Shown in pieces: positions 10,114 to 19,587 of a stretch of DNA of 64,000 nt. The number at the start of each line of letters is the position of its first letter. Positions within the stretch are counted from its first letter, which is position 1. Position numbers and translations under genes: made by a program. The notes beneath the pieces are model-generated. The model saw only the letters and a list, made by a program, of their open reading frames with translations, did no database searches and was not told the DNA's origin. Source of the stretch: Helianthus annuus (Eukaryota; Streptophyta; Magnoliopsida; Asterales; Asteraceae); contig NC_035448.2 in assembly GCF_002127325.2 (NCBI RefSeq), forward strand, positions 116,122,354 through 116,186,353, written 5' to 3'.

Positions 10114-13100
10114 TGTCACACCCTGGCTTTGCGGAAGCGTGGTTAATTTGGTGTGACTTCTTAATACCATAGCTTAATCATAACAAAGCTATATGAATTA
10201 AAATATGCAAGATCATCCATTGATAATAAAAATATTAAACATTGTCTTAACGGGTTAACACCCAACAACCATAAACTTGTCTAAACATTACAAACCCAAA
10301 CATAACATAAACATGATTCAAGGATTGTGACTTGTCCAGGAAAGAGTCACATTCCTCGAACCTTGGATGACCCTGGTGACTTATGCAGCGGAAAACAAGC
10401 CATACCGCGCCAGATCGTTAATTTCCTGAAATACATGTGAGTTGAAAAATCAACAATAATGTTGAGCGAGTTCATGCGAAAGTGAGTATATAAACCTTTA
10501 TCTTTGTCAAAAACCTGGTATGTAGCAAATAAGGAAAAAGAGATCACCAATGGTTTGCAAGGCCATTGATATGTGTGAAGTGCAAGTAGGAAGACTCAAA
10601 CCTAGCGGATTTATGCGTCGGGCACTAAGTCACCCCGAGGTCCGTTCAGCTGGACCTGGGGCTGGGCTCGCTACACCCAGATAGATCTACCGCTCCTGTC
10701 CCTCGGTCCTACTATGAGGATTAATGGCCTCAAGTTTCCGCCTACCCACTCACATGATCTAAGTAACAAACCTCCTTACGCTAATCATACCATGTATAAA
10801 CATATTCATAATCATTGTAACATGTATTTCACCCCCGCTGTTTAGAAAACTGAAAACAGTTGAGAGAAAAGGGGGACATGAACTCACAGTCAGTGCGTCG
10901 CTAAATCAAGCACTCCAAAAGTCCGAAAGCTGTGCAACGACCTACATGTGCTAATTCTATTAGACGGATGGCCGTGCTTTAGCTTCATAGTTTAATTTTC
11001 GGGAAACAGTTAGACAACCGTTCCTTGTATATATTTGGTAGTAAATCTCCTTCCCAAGGATGGGGGAATTAATACATGCACGTTTATAATATTAAGTCTC
11101 ACTTAATATATTTTACTTCTCATTCCAAAATATAATTATTTTTCTCAAAAATAATATATTTTCTCTTCGCATAATACTTTCCAAAATAATACGTTGACAA
11201 TATCCGCATTTATGAATATTTCCGTATAAAGCGTAAGTTACGTTTTGACGATTTAGTGGTAATAATAATTACCGTTGTAACTTATATGTTTGTCGTGTAG
11301 GCGTTGGTATTATTTTGGGTTCGTTACAGTTTGTAAATATTATTTTACTCTAATAATATTTATATATTTTCACAAAATAGTCATAAACAGTGTGGTGAAA
11401 AATATATTTATCGAATAAATATTTACCACGTTTAGTTTTGTGAAAAATCCCACCTCCGATTATTTAATAATTGAAGTCATGGCGAAATATATTTGAAAAT
11501 GTATCAAAAATAGTCTAACACTTGTAAATAATTCTAAGTGTTAGATTTTAGAAAAATTTCGCCAGAGTTTCCCCTGTAACCGGAGGTGGCCACGCTTTCA
11601 AGCGTATCATTTTCTTTTACAAAATCATTTCAACAATTTCTTTAATCAACCAATCAATTTCCGATACTTCAAACCAGTTTTAACACATCGATCTTGTAGA
11701 CTAGTATGTAAAGTCGCGTTGTTACATGAAGTTGTAATTTTTCCGAAAGTCGTAATGTAGATCACCTTATATTTAGTGGATCTATGTATAAAATAGTTTA
11801 GTCTTGTAAAAACCCCGTTTTTAGAACAAATCATCCTTTACAACTTCCCGACAACTTTTATAAAAATTGTTATTTTGTCGGATCTTTCGTTTCACAAGTG
11901 TTTATACACTTGTAGTTTGTATAAATCATATTTGTTAACATGTCATCCAACTTTTATAAAACATGATTTTCTCGACACTTGGTTCTACGAATATACCACT
12001 TGTACATACGTAGATCGGCTCGTTTTAAATACTATTTTACAAGTCAAAATACTTTTACACAAGTTCATGTTTCTCGTGTGGTGGAGTTTCACCTTTTAAC
12101 CCTTGTACCGATAGAAACAAGCGTATGTCAAGATTCGTGATCTTAACAAAGTCGGGTTAAACGATGATAAGAGCCACCACATCGTAGATCGGGCCTCAAT
12201 AATCAACATATTCGAATACTACGACTTTTACACGCGTTATAAGCTTTTAACCAACAATATTCGAGTTTTAGTAGCATTTAAAGATTCAAAACGCATGATT
12301 CCGACTTTTAACCGTTAAAAATCATATTAACCACTTTAGATACGATCAAGAGCGAGTTTTAAACGTTATACCTCTAGCTCGGGGCTAGGGAAGATCTTTG
12401 GCGAAAATGGCGTGGATAAAAGCAAATGGGTGAGGTCCTTCAACTTCCGCTTGCTTCAAGCTTCCTTATACGTGACCCACGACACTTGTATAAGCTTGGA
12501 ATGGATGAATCAAAAGCCGGCAATGGAGGTGTGGTGGGGGTGGGTTACGGCAGAGAGAGAGGGAGAGCAAGAGAGAGAGAGTGATGTTGGTGAAATGGAT
12601 GTGAAGTCTCTAATGTGTTTAGCTTGGATTTTATAGACAAAGTTGTGTTCTTCGTCCATCGGTTCTTATGTCTTCTTGATATCCGGCATATGCAATATAA
12701 AAATCAAAAGTTGTACTCCCCTTGTCCCCTTGGTTGGCCGATCCCTTTAGGGGGAAAGGACATCTGGTTCGTTTCCAATCATACAGTTAGAGTTCAGTTA
12801 TGTTAAGTAGGTTAAGTTTAGAGATTAACCCCGTTACTTGTTTGATGCGTTATAAAGCGGGTGTTAGGGTAATCAGGGACCCTAACTGGCTCAGAAAAAG
12901 ACTAATAATATTTCTGGAAATATTTTTATGTTCCGGGTATAGTCCGGTTGTTCGGTTGGATAGTAATCCGTTAAAGTGCTTAAGTAATCCTTTAAGCGTC
13001 GTAAATAATATTTTTAGCGACACAATTTATTCTGCAAAGTGTCAGGAATATTTCCCCATGTTTTGGCACTTTATTAATTAGCTAGAAGCTAGTGTGTTGA

Positions 13101-13513
13101 TAAAAATGCTGTGTTTTGTGCTTAGAGTACGTTTTAGGCACATCCAATCTCTGTATCTTATTCCTAGAGACGCAGTTTAACAACCCTTGTATCCCTACAC
13201 ACACTATGGGTGTAGTAAAATATTTCTGGCTCATTCAGGCCTTTAGAGGCAGTGTTTGCCTGATGTTGGCTATATCAGCATGTTCAATAGGTTATCCGTT
13301 CAAATGCTACTGTGCTTTTGTGCATCATGTTTGTCACTAGAGTTCAGTAAGTAAATAATGTAGTGACCGAAAAATCAAAGTATGATGCAGATATGTACAA
13401 GTATCAACAATCAAGTAGTAGTTTATCAGAAATCTCAGTTAAGCACAGTAATTAGTCAACAATTAATAGTTAATTAAGTCGTACGGATACCTGGTTTTGT
13501 GAGGGTTGTCACA
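10114..13513 (-). repeat. 5' LTR of element A (3400 bp)
   Basis: Complete LTR from TGTCACACCCTGG (10114) to GGGTTGTCACA (13513) on the plus strand, with TG...CA ends on the minus strand. It is long, as is common in Tekay elements. It includes AGGTCC-GTTCAGCT-GGACCT near 10640 and a purine/pyrimidine repeat near 12550-12590 (gagagagagggagagc). No protein-coding gene is seen; short ORFs at 11875, 12412, 12615 and 12800 are LTR text. Confidence 0.93.
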
Positions 13514-13567
13514 CACTGAACGTGCACTAAATGTGAAATAGAAATCTTGGAAATTCGAGTTGTCACA
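13514..13567 (-). mobile_element. Element M: 54-bp stub of a B-like Tekay LTR
   Basis: Minus strand starts TGTGACAACTCGAATTTCC at 13567 and closely resembles the LTR start of element B (TGTGACAATTCGAGTTTCC). A inserted 54 bp inside this LTR; the rest lies left of the window. M itself interrupts the gag of L, with CTCAG next to its end. Confidence 0.75.
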
Positions 13568-14425
13568 CTCAGGATCCGTGGTTCCATCGTAGAGCTTCAT
13601 GTTGGGGGTCTAAAATCTTTTTGGGATTTCAGCATCACAGATATGATGCGTAAACCGGGATATCCTGTGACTGTCCTGGGATACTTCTGGAATTTGCTGG
13701 ACCACCCCAGGCACACTGGATATCATGTCCTTTAGCTTCTGAAGCTCCCTAGATAATGCTAATGTCACACCTGCATCCTGCAAAGATCCAACACCGTTAG
13801 TGGCAAGAGTATTATTATTATTATTATTATTAGATACATTACCGATCTGAGGATTTTGGCAATATCCTGAAGCATATCCTGAGCTCCTCACAGTTGACAT
13901 TCTGACCGAAGAGGGTATCTCAGGAGTATGATTCTGGGAATGGCTAGGCACAATATTTCCCTGGTTATGCTCAGTGTAAACTGCAGAACTGAAGTTCAAA
14001 GCCCTGGGTTGTAAGGGAGTGACAGTATCTTCAGCAGGCCTGCTCGAGCCGGATTTCAAGAGTTGTATCTCTCTCATCAGCATTTGATTAGTTTCCTGCT
14101 GCTACCTCATCTGTTCCTGTACACTACCAAACAAATTTAGAATTTCTTCATTAGAAGCTAAAACAGGACCAAATCCCTATATATTGCGAGCGAGGATAAC
14201 ATCCCGAGCCACATGAATTTCAGTTCCTTGGGAAGAGGCTTGAGATCTCGGAGGAGGTGGTGGAAGCACCGAACCAATTGTTGCAGAGGTTGTAGCAGAC
14301 ACAGTGGAAGAGCTCATGTTTGATCTTGAGGCCACTGAAAATAGTGTAGCAAAAAGTTTTGAAAATAGAAAACCAAGTAGCGATTTTGCAAAACCTTTTA
14401 GTAAAAATAGCACCACTAGCCCCAT
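13568..14425 (-). pseudogene. gag N-terminal region of Tat element L (truncated)
   Basis: Minus-strand start of a Tat-lineage gag: ATG at 14425 inside the primer-binding-site region (MGLVVLFLLKGFAKS), then a Ser/Thr- and Pro-rich segment with VLPPPPPRSQASS, then MLMREIQLLKS, a linker, and a broken end at the M insertion (the codons for KLYDGTTDPEE). It is nearly identical to G (63539-62686) and to D on the plus strand. TAG stops at 14179-14177 and 14104-14102 fall at CAG codons in related copies. The protein would be a structural Gag; this copy is dead and lacks the rest of gag and all of pol. Confidence 0.85.
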
Positions 14426-14436
14426 GGCGGGCGCCA
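14419..14436 (-). promoter_or_regulatory. Primer binding site of Tat element L
   Basis: Minus strand begins TGGCGCCCGCCATGGGG, 3 bp inside the LTR end. D has TGGCGCCCACCGTGGGG at the same place; L and G share two changes that also create the ATG used for gag. Confidence 0.7.
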
Positions 14437-14439
14437 AAT

Positions 14440-15179
14440 TGTTTTGGTAAAAAATTACCGAAGCAATTAAGTGATCAAATTAGTTAAGTGAGGTAGTGTG
14501 TTAGAAATGTTTGTTGAAAATATTCAAGTTAAGTTATTTGCTAAAACAGTTTCAGGATACGGCTCAGGATATAGAGCTGTATCTATGATCAAACAATGAG
14601 CAGAAAATGTAAAGAATGACACAGGATGTACGAGGAAAGCCGTTAATCAATCTAGATCGCCGGCACAAAACCTCGGGAGCTGAGAATCGCAACTGCCTTT
14701 TTCTTCTGTTACTTCAAATATCAGGATACAGTGCAGGATATGATGCGGATCAACTAGGTGTTACAACGTAATTTGAGCACAAGTGTTTGTCTGTAGTGAT
14801 TGCTAGTAGCTAGAGAGCAAAGTGTGCGAAAGTGAGGGAGTGACTTAATCTGATCCGATCATTCTATTTATAGTTGAACGAAAACAACTAACTACCCTAT
14901 TAAACCGGGATGCTTTGAATATTCCTCAAGTGAACGTTGTAGTCCACTTATTCCGGATTCAACGTCTCTCATGTAACTGGTTTGCCCGAGTCCTAAGGAG
15001 AAGAGGTCCACTTGACCGTAAGAGACCCGCACCTTCTAATTTACACGTGGTTATATTAGTCATTACCAGGATATCGCATCAGGATGTTACCAATATCCTG
15101 ATCCGGTATCCTGATCACAAATAAACAGTCAAAGGCAGAATATTAGTCAGGATATATGTTCAGAAAATGGCCCATAACA
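14440..15179 (-). repeat. 5' LTR of Tat element L (740 bp)
   Basis: Minus strand runs from TGTTATGGGCC (15179) to TTACCAAAACA (14440). It is very similar to the LTR at the right window edge (G) and more distantly to those of D and K. TATA box CTATAAATAGA on the minus strand at 14873-14863. The word CAGGAT/ATCCTG is frequent. The 3' LTR of L is not in the window. Confidence 0.88.
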
Positions 15180-15426
15180 GGTATATGTCAAGGGATTCCT
15201 GGATGAAGATCAAGCTAATCGAAGAACCGAACATACGAGATTAAAGCTTCCGCACGGCCTTACGTTGTAATTTTTAAATGATGAACTCAATTATATTATG
15301 TTGTAAAACTTTTAAACTGTAAAAGTTTTTAGTAAACCTGTATTTTATATTTACGTGTATTCGTAAATGCACAACTAATTGTCGTTTTTAGTACTAAAAC
15401 CCTTTTATAATAGTAAGGGTGTTACA
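15180..15426 (+). mobile_element. Element N: 3' end of an older LTR
   Basis: About 250 bp ending in AAGGGTGTTACA at 15426. L is inserted in it. The terminus resembles the inverse of the TGTAACACCCC start seen at 26171, so N and N' may belong to one family. No coding sequence. Confidence 0.5.
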
Positions 15427-16410
15427 CCATGCTGCATGTTTCTTTCATTGTTTAATTTATTTTGTTTCCAGATTTTAAAGTTTTGTTCTCTGTCTGACAT
15501 GTATTTAAAGAATTGCAGGTGAACGTGGGGTTGGTGTAGAAGACTACGTGAAAATCTTATTCGACCGCAAGGGTAGTATTTAATGCGTACAGGTACTTTT
15601 GATTTGTATTTATACGCTGGTAAGTCTACGATTTAGAAGTGTGATTGAATGATTTCAACATTCAATTCTTTATATGTGGTTTTTGTTTGTTATGGTAGGT
15701 GTTTTTTTTTTCATAAACCGAGTTTTCATCTTCATAGCATGTAGCATGACTAATTTGCTAAACCTTTTTTTTAAGAATTTGGGATTTTTTACAATACATT
15801 CTTTAGTGTTAATCATCAAGATGTTTGTTAACACAGTAGTACACAACCACATTGGTGAGCCGGGTGTTTTCTTGTCATCTCCCCATTTCCAGTGAGAAAA
15901 AGGTAAAGTGTGTGGTGTACAGTTCATCTTTTCGGCGACTTGAAAGACTTGTTTTGCATGTATGATTTTGGGGTAGCTTATTCAAGTGATTTGAAATGCC
16001 TGCATCTATACCATTTTCAAAAATCATAATTGTTATGCATGTTGTTACAAATAGGCTCAAACACATAATTGTAGTTGTTTATTTTGTTAATCCCACGGTG
16101 GTCACAATGACTGGAAATGCAGCTTATTCGTCATCGACAAGAAGGTAAAGAACCTGAACATAGCTGAGAAAAGATCCCAAAAAAAAACATACAAACCAAA
16201 ACATACCCATACTATATGAACCTAACATAAACACACATAACAATTTAACAAAAATTTTCTTTTCTCATAAATCTATCTTGCTCTATCAGGATCAAAAACA
16301 TCATATTCAATTCGCATTTATTATAATAATCACATTTTTACCAATTGAAATAACAAATCATAAAAAATGTTGCACGTGTGTGTGTGTGCGTGTGTGTATA
16401 TATATATATA
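15427..16410. other. AT-rich unique-looking DNA, no recognised gene
   Basis: Intron-like AT-rich sequence with a few exon-like islands bounded by possible splice signals, such as GCAG|gtgaacgtggggttgg near 15530. I cannot match it to a protein family. The 60-85-codon ORFs here are poly-Phe/Lys artefacts of T- and A-rich tracts. A (TG)n(TA)n microsatellite lies at about 16376-16410. Confidence 0.4.
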
Positions 16411-16632
16411 AGGTGGGGTTCTAGAGTGAACACCAGTGTATTTGCGAACTGAGTGAACAAATCCTGACCATTGATCTACACACGTGTATGCCCAAGATCT
16501 CATCATCAAATCGTAAAATACACTAGTATATTTCAACATTAAATCCTGGCCATTGATCTACACACGTGTATGGCCAAGATTAGTTCACTCAGTTCGCAAG
16601 CTACACTAGTGTTCACTCTAGAACCTAATCCT
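16411..16632. mobile_element. MITE, 222 bp, about 50-bp terminal inverted repeats
   Basis: Left end AGGTGGGGTTCTAGAGTGAA; right end, reverse-complemented, AGGATTAGGTTCTAGAGTGA. The arms continue in parallel to GCGAACTGAGTGAAC. It is flanked by TA repeats, compatible with a TA target (Tc1/mariner-like). Inside are two direct copies of an about 40-bp segment around CCATTGATCTACACACGTGT. It has no coding capacity. Confidence 0.82.
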
Positions 16633-16956
16633 ATATATATATATATATGCGAGAACCATAAAAACTAAGCATTTCAAAAGAATTTTTGAAAAAAAAATCT
16701 CAAAAAAAAAAAAATAAAAAAATGTCGCATTAAAAATTTACATTTTTTTTATTTGTGATGTAAAATACTTAAATCGTCGTAAACAAAATTATAAACTGGC
16801 GTAACTATCGACTTGACATTTTTTTTGTTTCATTTTTTTAAGATGTGTTTATAATATTTACATCACGTTTATACAAAAAATGGTGGCCCAACTCGTGTGG
16901 AAAGTAGGATTTCTCATGGTTCCCATAACTTGTTGTGGTTCTTAATTGAATTGAAT

Positions 16957-17032
<76 letters not shown>

Positions 17033-17312
17033 GAGTTAGCTAGAAAGTCTAGGAAGCAATCAGAATATGACAAGTGGCATTGAGGGATTATAACTAAAAG
17101 GGCAATTGTGTAATTTGACATTTTATTTTAATTTTGTAATTTATCTCTCATTAACTAACTATCCACGTTTATTATCGTAACCGATTCTCAACGATTTGCT
17201 GAATACTGGTTTCGAATTATTTCCCGTCGTAAATATCAATCAAAATCTCATTCGTGTTTTCATAATCTTCATCAATCTTCAGCGCATATCATATTTTACA
17301 TGAGAGAAAGTC
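16633..17312. other. AT-rich and low-complexity region upstream of the FAR1-like gene
   Basis: Contains poly-A and poly-T tracts, the long (TC)n(TA)n(GA)n palindrome at 16957-17028, and at about 17029-17110 a stretch (gacttagagttagctagaaagtc) that could be a decayed MULE terminal repeat or promoter sequence. No matching second terminus was found, so it is not called as one. Confidence 0.4.
16957..17028. repeat. (TC)n(TA)n(GA)n compound microsatellite, self-complementary
   Basis: About 22 bases of TC repeat, 24 of TA and 26 of GA in a row. The TC and GA blocks are reverse complements, so the tract can fold into one long hairpin with a TA centre. Likely prone to slippage and cruciform extrusion. 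Confidence 0.9.
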
Positions 17313-18477
17313 ATGGCTTCAAACACAATTGTTGATTGCAGAGATGGTAAATACAATTTTGTTTCTGTTTACTAGTATCTTTCGTGTATCGATTATTAAT
17401 TTTTTCTGGAAACCACCAGGATGTTCTTGACGTTGTGTTTAAACAGTTTGAGAGTTAAAATCAATGTTTTATAGATCCCCATTGTATAAATGATGTTTGT
17501 AATGTGTAGATTACTATTTTTTTAGATGTTGGTTAATGTGTTTTAACTTTTCATTTTGTTTTTTATTTCAAAGTTTACTAGTTATTATTTTTTTAGCATG
17601 TAGGTTTACATTTTTGTGTTTATGATGTGTTTTATGAAGTTATTAATAGTTATCATCATCAGTATGATCAGCTATTATGATCAGTATGTGTTTTATTATG
17701 TTTGTTTTTTTATTTTTTTACATGTGTGAACTATTTTTGTTTTTGCTGTGTTTTACTACGATGTGTTTTATCTCACTGTTTTAAGTTAATACAATGTGTC
17801 CGTAATGCTAGTGAACATGTTTGTGTTTTATGCTCATTAATCAGTCTGTGTTAAGTGTATGAAAATGACTTTATTTTTTTTTAACATAACACAATGTGTT
17901 ATAATGTGGGGGAACATGTTTATGTTTTTTTTTATTTCAATGAGATCAGTCTGATTAAGTGTTTTAAAAACATAATTGTGTTTGTGTTTTATGTTTGTTA
18001 AAAAAAACAGATTTGTTTTTTTCACTATTTTTTTAGGTCCAATGTGTTTTAAGGTTCACTTATTGTGTTGATTTCTTTTTATGTGTGTGGTAAACCTTTA
18101 GTCTACGTTAATGGCGCGTATGCATTATTTTTGTCATGTTTATAGATATTTCCAATTACCAACCACGTGGCGTGGAAAAAGTTACTCCCAACTCGGGAAC
18201 AAAGACATATATTCCAACTTCATCATCTTCGCTGACTCCAACGACATGTTATTTGACACAGTTGATGTTGCGTATAACTTTTACAAAGCTTATGCAGATG
18301 CTGCAGGTTGGACAGTTAGGTAGGGCACACAACATGAAAATCGTGGTATTATAATAAATAAGTATTTTTCTGTTCAAAAGAGGGCCACAAAGAGTTTCGA
18401 CCGGTGGATACTTCTTCCGAACAACCTTCTGACAGGTGGGTACACAGGGTACCATCTAAAAGGACTGGATGCCAAGC

Positions 18478-18942
18478 TGTTGGTGCACCTACGTCTGCTG
18501 ACTACGTCTTCCATCAAGTCGTGAAGCTGAGCATATCAGAAATGGCACAGAATCCTAGAAATAGGAGATTGTATATGGATCGCTTATTTGTACCTAGTCT
18601 AGGATCGCTTTTGTGTCATAGTAGTGTATGGATCGCTTATTAGGACATGTTCTGGATCGCTTATGTGTCATGATGTGTAGGGTCGCTCATACGTACATGT
18701 CGTATGAGCGGACCAGAAATTCTATATATAGGTCCTAGGGGCGATCTAAAACAATAGTTGATGGTGTATTGTTCCGGTACTCTGCCGAAGTGCTGTCAGA
18801 TCTTGTAACTGAGTTTGAAATCAATACAACAGCAAGTTTAAAGTGTATACGGCTTCAATAGCACCGAATTATTAGTTTCCGCCTCTTAATTCGGATACGA
18901 ACTTCTCTGAACGACTCAAACAGGTCGACGAACGATCCTACA
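18478..18942 (+). repeat. 5' LTR of element P
   Basis: TGTTGGTGCACC...GATCCTACA. It contains four GGATCGCTTNT words, a 10-bp-stem hairpin CGCTCATACG-tacatgt-CGTATGAGCG (18684-18710) and, just after it, a TATA-like TCTATATATAGG (about 18721). Confidence 0.93.
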
Positions 18943-18944
18943 AG

Positions 18945-18956
18945 TGGTATCAGAGC
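18945..18956 (+). promoter_or_regulatory. Primer binding site of element P
   Basis: TGGTATCAGAGC, initiator tRNA-Met type, 2 bp after the 5' LTR. Confidence 0.9.
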
Positions 18957-19149
18957 ACAGGAGGAGGAGTTCTTGCCATTTTAGCTGCTATTTTTCTAAT
19001 TTTCTACACTTTCTTCACTTTTTCAAAATTTTTCACGGTAAAACAAGCTCAAAATCACACAGTGCACTCGGAATCATGAATTAACAAATCCTTGAAGTTT
19101 TCAGATCTAAAATCGAAGTAGAAACCAAGGTTTTAGGTGATTTGTTCAT

Positions 19150-19545
19150 TCAGGATCGCTCAAAAGATGACGTAAGCTTCTGGATCGCTGATTGATACAC
19201 TGTGTGAACCGCTCGAATAGACATATCTGGACCGCTCATAGAAACATTTTTGAGGTTGAACCGCTCGAAAATTCTGTTTGAATCGCTCCAGTGACAGTTT
19301 CTGGACCGCTCGAAGGCACAAAGTTTGAACCGCTCGAACGTACAACATCTGAACCGCTCGAACGAACATCTCCTAGTCCGCACGAACGAACAGTGTTTGG
19401 TCCGCTCATTAGTCAGACCGCTTATCTGACGAATCGCTCGAACAGACGTTGTCTGGTCCGCTCATCTGATAATTTGATTGGATCGCATATTTTCCGGTTC
19501 GCTTATACGATTTGTCTTGTTGGACCGCTTATTTGAACAGTTTGT
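19150..19545 (+). repeat. Leader array of TGRACCGCTCG-like words in element P
   Basis: About 16 copies of a 10-11-base word (variants TGGATCGCTC, TGAACCGCTCGAA, TGGACCGCTCAT, TGGTCCGCTCAT), spaced about 22-27 bases apart, lie between the primer binding site and the gag ATG. Spacer sequences are unrelated, so this is not a simple tandem duplication. The same core appears in the LTRs as GGATCGCTTAT. Minus-strand ORFs of 69-77 codons here are artefacts of the array. Confidence 0.85.
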
Positions 19546-19587
19546 AAAAGCTAGGAAATTGTTGAGAATTTGTGAACGATTTGAACA

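Larger units (their letters stand above)
1..13513 (-). mobile_element. Element A: young Tekay-type chromovirus (Ty3/gypsy), minus strand
   Basis: Minus-strand LTR retrotransposon. In transcriptional order it has a 5' LTR (13513-10114), an initiator-Met-type primer binding site (10110-10099), a hairpin-rich leader, an acidic pre-gag ORF (9551-5662, split by insertion F), a two-exon gag-pol (5222-523), a polypurine tract and a 3' LTR (487-1, cut by the window edge). The 487 visible bases of the 3' LTR match 13027-13513 with 3 substitutions and no indel, so the insertion is recent. The 5 bp after the right end are CACTG; the left target duplication lies outside the window. A sits in the LTR of element M, 54 bp from that LTR's start. 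The intact gag-pol makes A the best candidate for a coding-competent element here. Confidence 0.93.

Noticed and set aside
15427..16160. Host gene exons
   Set aside because: Some splice-like islands but no open frame that links up and no recognised protein.
17029..17110. MULE terminal inverted repeat
   Set aside because: It resembles such ends, but no partner repeat or 9-bp duplication is visible in the window, so it is only mentioned.
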